Assembly: GCA_017883235.1 (NCBI GenBank) | Contig: JADGNY010000036.1 | Span: 1-51,152, forward strand | DNA: 51,152 nt | Direction: 5' to 3' | DNA from: Thermoanaerobaculia bacterium | GTDB lineage: Bacteria > Acidobacteriota > Thermoanaerobaculia > Gp7-AA8 | Shown: in pieces, positions 24,540 to 31,812 of the stretch | How positions within the stretch are numbered: position 1 is the stretch's first letter | Layout of the letters: every line of letters starts with the position of its first letter | Position numbers and translations under genes: made by a program | Notes under the pieces: generated by a model | The model's database searches: none | Told to the model about the DNA's origin: nothing | Seen by the model: the letters and a program-made list of their open reading frames with translations, nothing else

Positions 24540-26216
24540 ATGAGAAATCTCCTCGCGATTGCGCTCCTTCTGCTCTCCGCCTGCGCGTCGACTTCGCCCC
24601 CACGCACTGACTACGACATCGTCCTCCGCCACGCCACCCTGTACGACGGAAGCGGGAAGGAGCCGGTCCACGGCGATCTCGCCATCCGCGGCGATCGCAT
24701 CGCCGCCCTCGGCGACGTGCACGGCCGCGGCGCGACGGAGATCGACGTCCACGATCTCGCCGTCGCCCCGGGATTCATCAACGTCATGAGCCAGGCCCAG
24801 GAATCGCTCATCGCCGACGGCCGCGGGCTCTCCGACACCAAGCAGGGCGTGACGACGGAAATCTTCGGCGAAGGGGAGTCGATGGGACCGCTCTCGCCCG
24901 TTATGAAGAAGGAGCTCGTCGACGGTCAGGCCGACATCAAATATCCGGTCGAGTGGACCACCCTTCGCGAGTACCTCGACTGGCTGCGTACGCGCGGCGT
25001 CACGCCGAACATCGGCTCCTTCCTCGGCGCCGCCACGCCGCGCGTCTACATCCTCGGCCGCGAGAACCGCGATCCCTCGCCAGCCGAGCTTCAGCAGATG
25101 CTGGCCGTCACCCGCAAAGCGATGGACGACGGCGCGTTCGGAGTGGCGTCGGCGCTCATCTACGCCCCCGGCGCCTATGCTAAGACCTATGAGCTGATCG
25201 CGCTGGCCAAGGTCGCCGGTGAGCACGGCGGCATCTACATCTCCCATATGCGCAGCGAGGGGAACCGCCTCGTCGAAGCGGTCGATGAGCTGATCACCAT
25301 CGCCCGCGAGGGACAGCTCCCCGCCGAGATCTACCACCTCAAAGCCGCCGGCCGCCCGAACTGGCCGAAGATGGATGAAGTCATCGCCCACGTGAACGCC
25401 GCCCGCACGGCCGGCCTGCAGATCTCCGCCGACATGTACACCTATACCGCCGGCATGACCGGCCTCGATGCGGCCATGCCGACATGGGTGCAGGCCGGCG
25501 GCTACGAAGCGTGGCGCAAACGCCTGCAGGATCCTGCTACGCGGCAGAGGGTGATCGCGGAGATGCGCACCCCCAGCGACAACTGGGAGAACCTGCTGCT
25601 CCTGGCCGGCGGCGCCGACCGCGTGCTGCTGGTCGGATTCAAGAGCGACGCCCTCAAGCCCCTCACCGGAAAGACGCTGGCCGAGGTGGCGAAGATGCGC
25701 GGCGTCTCCCCCGAGGATGCAGCCATCGATCTCGTCATCGAAGACGGCACCCGCATCAGCACGATCTACTTCCTGATGTCGGACGACAACCTGCGCAAGC
25801 AGATCGCGCTGCCCTACGTCTCCTTCGGCTCCGACGCCGACTCGTCCGCCCCCGAGGGGGTCTTCCTCAAGTCGTCGAACCACCCGCGCGCCTACGGCAA
25901 CTTCGCCAACCTCCTCGGCAGATACGTCCGCGACGAGCACGTGATCCCCCTCGCCGAGGCCGTACGCCGTATGACCTCCCTCCCGGCCCGGAACCTCGGC
26001 ATCGCCAACCGCGGCCTCCTCACCCCCGGCCACTTCGCCGACATCGTCGTCTTCGATCCCGCCACTATCGGCGCCCAATCGACCTACGAAAAGCCGATGC
26101 AATTCGCGACGGGCGTCATCGACGTCTTCATCAACGGCGTCGAGGTGCTGAAGGACGGCGAACACACGGGCGCGAAGCCGGGGAGGGTGGTAGTGAGGGA
26201 AAGGGGAGGGCGATGA
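24540..26216 (+). CDS. D-aminoacylase-like amidohydrolase lipoprotein with altered metal site
   Basis: The 558-residue product has a lipobox (LLSAC, C15) and the amidohydrolase fold of N-acyl-D-amino-acid deacylases: PGFINVMSQ at 78-86, then YISHMRSEG, EIYHLKAAG, ADMYTYTAGMTGLDAA, VSFGSDADS and the closing GHFADIVVFD. The canonical HxH metal pair after PGFID is absent (INVMSQ replaces IDVHTH), as in a known subfamily. Other His and Asp ligands persist, so a one-metal mechanism or altered substrate is likely. ATG 24540 is selected; upstream codons in frame lie in the divergent promoter region. Confidence 0.82.
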   Translation: MRNLLAIALLLLSACASTSPPRTDYDIVLRHATLYDGSGKEPVHGDLAIRGDRIAALGDVHGRGATEIDVHDLAVAPGFINVMSQAQESLIADGRGLSDTKQGVTTEIFGEGESMGPLSPVMKKELVDGQADIKYPVEWTTLREYLDWLRTRGVTPNIGSFLGAATPRVYILGRENRDPSPAELQQMLAVTRKAMDDGAFGVASALIYAPGAYAKTYELIALAKVAGEHGGIYISHMRSEGNRLVEAVDELITIAREGQLPAEIYHLKAAGRPNWPKMDEVIAHVNAARTAGLQISADMYTYTAGMTGLDAAMPTWVQAGGYEAWRKRLQDPATRQRVIAEMRTPSDNWENLLLLAGGADRVLLVGFKSDALKPLTGKTLAEVAKMRGVSPEDAAIDLVIEDGTRISTIYFLMSDDNLRKQIALPYVSFGSDADSSAPEGVFLKSSNHPRAYGNFANLLGRYVRDEHVIPLAEAVRRMTSLPARNLGIANRGLLTPGHFADIVVFDPATIGAQSTYEKPMQFATGVIDVFINGVEVLKDGEHTGAKPGRVVVRERGGR

Positions 26217-26275
26217 AGGACCCTGTCATCCTTAACCATTGATGCGCCGAACGATCTTTGGCGAACGGGCACTCA

Positions 26276-26627
26276 TACCATGGTAAGAGCGCGAGCATCG
26301 AAACGAAGCACGCGAGGGTCAAAATGAAGCGCGCGAGCATCGAAACGAAGCGCGCGGGGATCGAAATGAAGCGCGCCAGCCTCAAAATGAAGCACGCGAG
26401 GGCCGAATTGAAGCACGCGAGGGTTGAAATGAGGGTTAAATTCTTACCATGGTAAGAACGCATGGATAAAAATGAAGCAGCATGCATCGAAATGAAGCAT
26501 GCATGCTGTAGAATAGAGCATGCATGCTCATAAATGAAGCATGCGACGCTTGAAATGAAGCAGCACGGGGTCAGAACGAAGCGTGCGAGCATCAAAACGG
26601 AGCAGGTGCTCTTACCATGGTAAGAGC
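26276..26627. repeat. 21 bp tandem array punctuated by TTACCATGGTAA palindromes
   Basis: Three palindromes lie at 26276-26285 (core TACCATGGTA), 26441-26458 (18 bp perfect) and 26608-26627 (20 bp perfect: GCTCTTACCATGGTAAGAGC). Their centres are 169 and 168 bases apart, that is eight units of 21. Between them are 21 bp units: in the first block like GCGCGCGAGCATCGAAACGAA and in the second like AAATGAAGCATGCATGC. Several have GCATGC palindromes. Reading frames on both strands are open through the array (26258-26455 plus; 26131-26595 minus), giving seven-residue repeats, but there is no good start. It is probably not protein-coding; DNA or RNA binding is possible. The 148 bases after it up to 26775 hold nothing recognisable. 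Confidence 0.85.
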
Positions 26628-26775
26628 GGCCGTTCCAGGGTGGCGCAGGCGAGGTTCGAAACGACGAATACCAGGGCGAGAAGGCAAATGCTTACGCCTG
26701 ACGCGCGATGCCTGCAATGCGGTATGCAAGGTCACGCGCGGTGATCTTCGGACATCCAGCGGCTGATCGGCAGGA

Positions 26776-27408
26776 TCAAGAGTGTGGAGTTGACTCAGGA
26801 GTGCGCCTCAGCCACCGCGCGATCGTGTACGAGAAGTCCGCGAACGCAAGATGCGCGAGGTCGAGTTCCAATTCGACACAAATCGCAGGCAGCTCGGCTC
26901 TGAACTTCTCGTAGCGGTCGTAGATTGCCGCTCCGCCCGGGATGTCGTCTCTGTCTGTCTCCGTGCGGAGCCAATCGCGAACATGCGTCACTGCGGCCTT
27001 CGGACTGTTGGCGTGCTGGTGAAGGTCTTGTCCGCTGATGTCCGAAACGTACTTCTGGAATTGGTACTGTTCGGAGTCGAAGATGAGAAACGACTTGTCG
27101 GCGCAGTCGGGGTTGAATGCTTTGCAGCCGAGGTCAATCCCAAGCTCCAGCGGCATGTTGAATCGGGGAAGGGAGGTCCTCTCGTCAAGCGCCGTTCGGG
27201 AAAGATCGTGGATCGAGTAGCGGGAGGCAGAGATCAACTCGACGATCTTGTACAGCCGTACCTGGCTCGAATCGAGACGCTCGCGCGCACACTTCGGGCG
27301 GAAGCCGGCGTCGTTGATGGCGAAGACGATCGCCTCAAACAGTGGCGCGTAGTCGTCGTCGAAGGGGCAGTTAATGAATACGTTTCTCTCGTACTCGTCG
27401 TGACGCAT
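26776..27408 (-). CDS. Uncharacterised NCPFDD-type protein (possible TIR-like fold)
   Basis: The 210-residue product has no signal peptide. It opens with a beta-strand and signature RNVFINCPFDDDYAPLFEA, followed by RLDSSQVRLYKIVELISASRYSIHDLSR, RFNMPLELGIDLGCK and FLIFDSEQYQFQKYVSDISGQDL. I recognise a widespread hypothetical family with this pattern; alternate strands and helices suggest a TIR-like or nucleoside-deoxyribosyltransferase-like fold, but no catalytic residue has been assigned and this is inference. The gene starts 11 bases after the small protein gene at 27420 ends, so the two form a unit that resembles a toxin-antitoxin or defence pair. Confidence 0.6.
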   Translation of the reverse strand: MRHDEYERNVFINCPFDDDYAPLFEAIVFAINDAGFRPKCARERLDSSQVRLYKIVELISASRYSIHDLSRTALDERTSLPRFNMPLELGIDLGCKAFNPDCADKSFLIFDSEQYQFQKYVSDISGQDLHQHANSPKAAVTHVRDWLRTETDRDDIPGGAAIYDRYEKFRAELPAICVELELDLAHLAFADFSYTIARWLRRTPESTPHS

Positions 27409-27419
27409 CGCGACGACCG

Positions 27420-27623
27420 CTACTTCCTCCGCGAGATCACGAGGTCGATGGCACGATCGATCTTCTCGCGAGGGATGGTGGTCGGCTCGGTGGGAAAGAG
27501 GATTTCGCGGCGGGTGCCTTTGAATGACCCCTCGTCTGTATCGCGCTGTACGAACTCTCCGCTAACACTCGAACGGTCGCGAACGGCACTTCTGCGAGCG
27601 CTACCATCTGGATTCTTCGCCAT
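27420..27623 (-). CDS. Small protein of the FPTEP family, copy 1
   Basis: The 67-residue product starts at ATG 27623 (MAKNPDGSARRSAV). The last 30 residues are conserved with the copy at 28624: ILFPTEPTTIPRE followed by KIDRAIDLVISRRK. The N-terminal half is basic, variable and probably disordered. It is the upstream partner of the NCPFDD-type gene (11 base gap). It has the size and charge of an antitoxin or adaptor but no known DNA-binding fold. Confidence 0.65.
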   Translation of the reverse strand: MAKNPDGSARRSAVRDRSSVSGEFVQRDTDEGSFKGTRREILFPTEPTTIPREKIDRAIDLVISRRK

Positions 27624-27981
27624 GAGCCTGATCTCCACTCTTCGTGTCGGACATCGAAACGTCCGGTGACCGACGGACATTCTAACCCCTGGGGGACCTG
27701 AAGAGCGGGAAGACCGGATGCGGTAATGAACATCACAGGGAGATTCACTTGGGTCAAGCCTTCGTTCTTGGCAAGCGGGTAAGCCTATGAAATGAAGTGA
27801 CTTGTCGAAGGATGTTCCAGCCTCCAGACAACGTGATCATTTATTTGTTGCGAGCCATGGCGGGAGGTTCCCGGTCTGAAGGGCATGGAGGGGCAGAGAA
27901 TCTGGTCGTCGCGGAGAGGATCGAACGCTTGCGCCAACCGCAGTATCCTGCTATATGTGCATACGACGGGAAGGAGGACGA
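27624..27981. other. Divergent intergenic region
   Basis: No gene was found in this 358 bp spacer between the small FPTEP gene (minus) and vapB (plus). The vapBC promoter sits at its right end (27929-27957). Otherwise nothing is recognisable; longer frames across it are shadows. Confidence 0.6.
27929..27957 (+). promoter_or_regulatory. Probable sigma-70 promoter of vapBC
   Basis: TTGCGC (27929-27934) and TATATG (27952-27957) are separated by 17 bases, the ideal spacing. A start near 27964 leaves a short leader with AAGGAGG (27971-27977) before vapB ATG 27982. The promoter is close to the coding start, as in autoregulated toxin-antitoxin operons. Confidence 0.5.
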
Positions 27982-28206
27982 ATGCCCCAGCTACACCTGT
28001 ACGTTTCTGATGAAGTCGCGGAGGCGGCGAAGTCCAGAGCAAAGGCCGCTGGGAAATCGCTCTCCTCGTACTTGGCCGACCTCGTCGTCGATGAAGTGGC
28101 TGGCGAGTGGCCGGAAGGCTTCTTCGAGGAGGTCGTCGGTGGATGGAAAGGGGAGCCGCTGGAGCGGCCGAAGCAGGGGCGCGCCGAGCGCCGTGATCGT
28201 TTCTAG
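27982..28206 (+). CDS. vapB: VapB-type antitoxin
   Basis: The 74-residue product begins QLHLYVSDEVAEAAKSRAKA, the ribbon-helix-helix/Arc-like DNA-binding start typical of antitoxins, with the hydrophobic turn GKSLSSYLADLVVDEV. The C-terminal half (EWPEGFFEEVVGGWKGEPLERP) would wrap around the toxin. ATG 27982 has a strong AAGGAGG. It ends two bases before the toxin start. Confidence 0.8.
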   Translation: MPQLHLYVSDEVAEAAKSRAKAAGKSLSSYLADLVVDEVAGEWPEGFFEEVVGGWKGEPLERPKQGRAERRDRF

Positions 28207-28208
28207 CG

Positions 28209-28610
28209 ATGTATCTGCTCGACACGAACGCCTGCATTCGTATCCTCAACGGAACTTCACCCTCTCTGGCCGAGCGGTTGCGGTTCATTCCACGTTCGCA
28301 GTTGAGGCTCTCCTCGGTCGTGAAAGGCGAGCTTCTCTACGGTGCGAGGAAGAGCAAGCGGGTCGCTGAGAACCTGCGGCTTCTGGAGCGATTCTTCGAC
28401 TCGGTCGCGAGCCTTCCCTTCGACGATGGCTGCGCCGAGGAGTATGGTCTCCTTCGGGAGGAACTCGATCGCGCGGGAACACCGATCGGAGCGAACGACA
28501 TGCTGATCGCTGCTACGGCCCGCGTCCACCATGCGGTACTCGTCACGCACAACGTTCGGGAGTTCTCGCGCGTCGCGGGCTTGCGCCTAGAAGATTGGGA
28601 GTCGCGCTAA
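28209..28610 (+). CDS. vapC: VapC-type PIN-domain ribonuclease toxin
   Basis: The 133-residue PIN domain carries the acidic metal-binding residues D5 (MYLLDTN), E41 (VVKGELLYGA) and D97 (IGANDMLIAA), plus a C-terminal VTHNVREFSRV in which N115 replaces the usual fourth acidic position, a common variant. VapC toxins cleave tRNA or rRNA and are neutralised by VapB. The pair appears intact and translationally close. Confidence 0.88.
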   Translation: MYLLDTNACIRILNGTSPSLAERLRFIPRSQLRLSSVVKGELLYGARKSKRVAENLRLLERFFDSVASLPFDDGCAEEYGLLREELDRAGTPIGANDMLIAATARVHHAVLVTHNVREFSRVAGLRLEDWESR

Positions 28611-28623
28611 GACGTGGAGGCCG

Positions 28624-28794
28624 CTACTTCCTGCGCGAGATCACGAGGTCGATGGCTCGGTTGATCTCTTCGCGAGGGATCGTGGTCGGTTCGGTGGGGA
28701 AGAGGATTTTGCGGCGGGGACGTTTGGGTCGCGAGGCAGTGCGTTGGCCGGCGGTGTCGTCGTGCTTTACGTCTTGCGTTTGTTTCTTTGCCAT
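28624..28794 (-). CDS. Small protein of the FPTEP family, copy 2 (no partner)
   Basis: The 56-residue product starts at ATG 28794 (MAKKQTQDVKHDDTA). Its C-terminal 30 residues match those of the 27420 gene (ILFPTEPTTIPREE then INRAIDLVISRRK), and the corresponding DNA is about 90 percent identical by eye over roughly 105 bases, extending to just past the stop. No NCPFDD-type gene follows it: the vapC gene, on the other strand, ends 14 bases away. It is thus a partner-less copy, perhaps an immunity or decoy version. The start is 36 bases from that of the 28831 gene (divergent). Confidence 0.65.
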   Translation of the reverse strand: MAKKQTQDVKHDDTAGQRTASRPKRPRRKILFPTEPTTIPREEINRAIDLVISRRK

Positions 28795-28830
28795 CGTGCT
28801 CTTATCCTGTTCGGACGACGGTAACGACAA

Positions 28831-29007
28831 ATGAGTGACGATCAGTCTAACTCGGGTGGGCCGCACGACCACGACGACAGTTATGACGATTCTGTGCCGC
28901 CGATCTGGCAGTCGATCATCGAGCTTGGCTCGAGTCTACCGGCGGAAGAGTGGGATCGCATTCCGACGGATTTTGCGGCGAACCTTCATCGATATCTCTA
29001 CGGATGA
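28831..29007 (+). CDS. Small antitoxin-like protein without toxin
   Basis: The 58-residue product begins MSDDQSNSGGPHDHDDSYD and ends with VPPIWQSIIELGSSLPAEEW, then DRIPTDFAANLHRYLYG. The conserved-looking tail (PIWxxIxExxxxxPxEEWxxxPxD...YLYG) is one that I recall from small proteins upstream of PIN-domain toxins. No toxin gene follows; a family 2 repeat element begins 28 bases after the stop. The gene is too short to appear in ordinary ORF lists. It is acidic, like many antitoxins. Family assignment is tentative. Confidence 0.5.
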   Translation: MSDDQSNSGGPHDHDDSYDDSVPPIWQSIIELGSSLPAEEWDRIPTDFAANLHRYLYG

Positions 29008-29034
29008 CGAGCAGAAGGTGCCGGAGGCCGGGAT

Positions 29035-29220
29035 GGAGAGCGGGCGTCTCGCCTGCTCCCGCCGTGGCGTCTCGCCCGGCGGTAGGTTCCCGCCAACAGC
29101 AGGGTTGAACCGGAAAACGCAGATGGAGACATCGTCGTCTTTACCCAACATTTACGTTCGCGTTCGTCCCCACCGCCGGGCGAGACGCCCGTCGGGAGCA
29201 GGCGCGGACGCCCGCTCTCC
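29035..29220. mobile_element. 186 bp MITE-like element, family 2, copy 2
   Basis: The ends are inverted (GGAGAGCGGGCGTCTCGCC from 29035 and its near complement up to 29220). Internal GGCGTCTCGCCCGGCGGT and CACCGCCGGGCGAGACGCC palindromes sit inside the ends. Reverse-complemented, the whole element aligns with copy 1 at 3443-3629, including the interior (GGACGAACGC, ATGTTG, GGTTCAACCCTGCTG). No coding capacity. It immediately follows the 28831 antitoxin-like gene. Confidence 0.75.
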
Positions 29221-29304
29221 TTTCGCAGCGCAAGGATGGGCGGCGGCTCGGAATCCCATGAGGGCGATCCTATATTCATCGTTTCTTGGTAACAAGGAGA
29301 CCTG

Positions 29305-29532
29305 ATGCCGACCTACAACATCTCCGAGCTCGAGGCGCATCTTTCGAGTCTCGTCAACCGTGCGTTGGCGGGCGAAGAAGTCATTGTCGCGCGGGACAAC
29401 AGGCCGCTCCTGAAGCTGGTACCGATCGAGTCGCCATCGGGCAGGCGGATGCCTGGTTCGGCGCGGGATGTGGTGAAGTTCGCTGACGACTTCGATTCGA
29501 CGCCGGGCGATTTCGCGGACTACATGGGTTGA
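29305..29532 (+). CDS. Phd/YefM-type antitoxin without toxin
   Basis: The 75-residue product begins MPTYNISELEAHLSSLVNRA and continues GEEVIVARDNRPLLKLVPI, the conserved N-terminal DNA-binding domain of Phd/YefM antitoxins. ATG 29305 has AAGGAGA. These genes normally precede a PIN or Doc toxin by a few bases; here the stop at 29532 is followed 15 bases later by a family 1 element half. The partner toxin is missing. It may be a remnant or act in trans. Confidence 0.8.
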   Translation: MPTYNISELEAHLSSLVNRALAGEEVIVARDNRPLLKLVPIESPSGRRMPGSARDVVKFADDFDSTPGDFADYMG

Positions 29533-29547
29533 TAGCAGCGCGCGTCC

Positions 29548-29593
29548 GCAGCGGCGAGACGCCGCTGGGCCAGCCGGCGAGACGCCAGCGCTC
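29548..29593. mobile_element. Right half of a family 1 element
   Basis: The sequence CAGCGGCGAGACGCCGCTG followed by CAGCCGGCGAGACGCCAGCG and CTCC is identical to the right portion of the 153 bp elements at 19734 and 21358 apart from one or two bases. No left half exists. It is a truncated copy positioned right after the toxin-less antitoxin gene. Confidence 0.75.
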
Positions 29594-29619
29594 CGGCGCT
29601 GCGCGCTTCTCGCTACGCG

Positions 29620-29649
29620 AAAAAAAGGGCCGCCTTGCGGCGGCCCTTT
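29620..29649 (-). terminator. Rho-independent terminator of the M16 operon
   Basis: On the minus strand a GGGCCGCC stem is closed by a GCAA tetraloop with GGCGGCCC, followed by TTTTTT (plus strand 29621-29626). It lies 25 bases after the stop codon at 29674 of the M16-like gene. Confidence 0.85.
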
Positions 29650-29673
29650 CACATCACGAAACCAAATCGCGAA

Positions 29674-31812
29674 CTACTTCGGTGCCGGCTTCTCGAAGAT
29701 CTTCGGATCAACGGTTGGGTTGATCTCCATCGCCGTCATCTTGCCGCTGCCGCTGGGTTGGCCGGCGGTGGTGATGGTGAAGGCCACCGGGAGAGTGATG
29801 CCGTCGAAGGTCTTCCACTCGGTGTAGTCGGTCACGGCGTCGCCGCGGGGGGAGGAGGAGAGGCGTTGCAGGATCTTGCCGGAGGTGGGGTCGACGACAT
29901 ACTTGACGGGGGAACCGTCGGCGTCGATCGAGAGGATCGGGGCGTCGGCCGTTCCGACCTTCGCGGTGCCGTCGACGGTGAAGATGTACTTCGGGTTGTC
30001 GATGTTCTTGACGATGCCGAGGATGTCGGCGCGCGACTCATTGTGCATCGCGGTCTTCTGCGAGCCGGGCATGTCCCCCGAGCCCATGGGGCTCGACATG
30101 AACGCGGCATCCGCCGTCATCACCATGATCATCTCGCCCATCGGCGTCTTCATGACCCGGCGGCTCGAATCGGGGTACTTGATGGTGCTGTCGACCTCGA
30201 TGTCCATCGGCCCTTGCTGCGACGGCATCTGCATCGTGCCGGCGGAGTGCGTCGTCTGGACGGCGTCGATCTTCGCTTTGCCGCCGACGAAGGCCTGGAC
30301 CTTCTTCACCAGCGCAATTCCCTCGGGGCTGCTGGCGGCCGGCTTGGCCGCGGCCGCGCCGGGGGCGGCGGGCTTGGCGCCGGGTTCGGGGATGGTGATG
30401 TCGATCGGCGTTACGGCGCCGAGGGTCGAGAGAGGCTTGTCGAAATCCTTCTCCTTGCCGACCACCAGCACCGAGGTCTGATTCGGCTGGACGTACTTTT
30501 TCGCGACCCGCGCCACGTCGTCGGCGTTCACGGCCTGCAGCTTGGCGGGGTACTGCTGGTAGTAATCAGCGGGATAGCCGTAGAACTCGAGGTTCACCCG
30601 CTGCGACAGGATCTTGGCTTTGGAGTCGGCGGTGAAGACGTAGGCGTTGAGGATCGATTCCTTCGCCTGCGCCAGCTCGCCGGCCGTGAACGGCTTCGTC
30701 TGCAGGTCGGTCAGGTCGATGCGGGCCGCGTTGATCGCTTCGACCGTGGATCCGCTCTTGGTGCCGATCCAGATCTGGAAAAGGCCCGGGCGGTCCCAGT
30801 TCGTGTCGATGCCACCGAAGACGCCGTAGGCCAGGCCGCGCTGCGTGCGGATGTCGTTCATCAGGCGTCCGGAGAACCCTCCGCTCAGGATCTCGTTCAT
30901 CACCTGAGTGGCATAGAAATCAGGATTGCTGCGCAGCACGCCGGTGCCGCCGTGGACGAGGTAGATGTTGCTCTGCGTGACGTCGTCCTTGGCCACGTAG
31001 TAGACACCCGGTTTCGCGGCAGTGCCGACGGCGGGGGCAGCCGCCGGAGCCTGAGGGCCCTTCGGCCACGCGCTGAAGGCGGCGCGCAGCTTCTTCTCCA
31101 TGGCGGCGGCATCGAAGTCGCCGACGAAGCTGAGGATGATGTTGTTGGAATGGACGTACTTCTTGTGAAAGGCGATCAGATCGTCGCGCGTGACCGCGTT
31201 GACTGTCGCATATTCGGGGACGCGTGCATACGTCGAATCGGCGCCGTAGCCGAGCTTCCTCATCTCGCGGCCGGCCACGCCCATGGCGTCGTCATTGCGG
31301 CGCGAGATGGCCGTGGCGGCCTGGGTCTTGGCCAGATCGATCTTGTCCTGGCGGAAGGAGGGGTGCTCGAGAATGTCGACGAAGATCGGGAAGACCGTGT
31401 CGAAATCGCCCTTGAGCACGGACATGGAGACGTTCGTGGAGTCTTCGGCGGTGCCTGTCTCGACGCGCGCGGCGCGTGCTTCGAGGAAGTCGTCGAGCTC
31501 ATCGCCGCTCTTTGACTCGGTGCCGCCGGTGCGCCAGGCCGAGCCGAGGAGGCCGGCAAGGCCGCTCTTTTCGGCGGGGACGTCGCGTCCGCCGCCGCGG
31601 ATGCGTGCGCCGCCGCCGATGAGAGGCAGCTCGTGATCCTCCATCAGGAAAATCACCATGCCGTTGGCGAGCTGTACGCGCTTCGGCTGCGGCTGCTGGA
31701 TCTGATGCAGTGGGGGCGTCTTGATGTCGTGGTAATCGGAAACCTGGGCGACGGCGGGTAACGAGAGAAGAACCGCCGCGGCCGCGATGGCATGCATGCG
31801 AAGCGATTTCAT
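29674..31812 (-). CDS. Inactive M16 peptidase-like protein with extra C-terminal domain
   Basis: The 712-residue product has a signal peptide (AAAVLLSLPAVAQ) and an M16 repeat pair, but the catalytic HxxEH is gone: LAGLLGSAW at 85-93 replaces the LAHMFEHMA seen in its partner. This fits the non-catalytic subunit of M16B heterodimers. Residues about 510-712 form a second domain (TMQMPSQQGPMDIEVDSTIK; KYVVDPTSGKILQRL; WKTFDGITLPVAFTI), resembling outer-membrane lipoprotein-sorting-type beta folds that bind lipids. ATG 31812 overlaps the stop of the active subunit by four bases, so the pair is coupled. Confidence 0.85.
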   Translation of the reverse strand: MKSLRMHAIAAAAVLLSLPAVAQVSDYHDIKTPPLHQIQQPQPKRVQLANGMVIFLMEDHELPLIGGGARIRGGGRDVPAEKSGLAGLLGSAWRTGGTESKSGDELDDFLEARAARVETGTAEDSTNVSMSVLKGDFDTVFPIFVDILEHPSFRQDKIDLAKTQAATAISRRNDDAMGVAGREMRKLGYGADSTYARVPEYATVNAVTRDDLIAFHKKYVHSNNIILSFVGDFDAAAMEKKLRAAFSAWPKGPQAPAAAPAVGTAAKPGVYYVAKDDVTQSNIYLVHGGTGVLRSNPDFYATQVMNEILSGGFSGRLMNDIRTQRGLAYGVFGGIDTNWDRPGLFQIWIGTKSGSTVEAINAARIDLTDLQTKPFTAGELAQAKESILNAYVFTADSKAKILSQRVNLEFYGYPADYYQQYPAKLQAVNADDVARVAKKYVQPNQTSVLVVGKEKDFDKPLSTLGAVTPIDITIPEPGAKPAAPGAAAAKPAASSPEGIALVKKVQAFVGGKAKIDAVQTTHSAGTMQMPSQQGPMDIEVDSTIKYPDSSRRVMKTPMGEMIMVMTADAAFMSSPMGSGDMPGSQKTAMHNESRADILGIVKNIDNPKYIFTVDGTAKVGTADAPILSIDADGSPVKYVVDPTSGKILQRLSSSPRGDAVTDYTEWKTFDGITLPVAFTITTAGQPSGSGKMTAMEINPTVDPKIFEKPAPK

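Noticed and set aside
26131-26595. Open frames on both strands of the 21 bp array
   Set aside because: They result from a period divisible by three. No ribosome site or plausible start was found and the peptides are simple heptads.
26276-26627. CRISPR array
   Set aside because: The units are degenerate and contiguous without unique spacers, and no cas gene is near.
29635-31515. 626-codon open frame on the plus strand over the inactive M16 gene
   Set aside because: It is the shadow of a gene with signal peptide, family similarity and a terminator.
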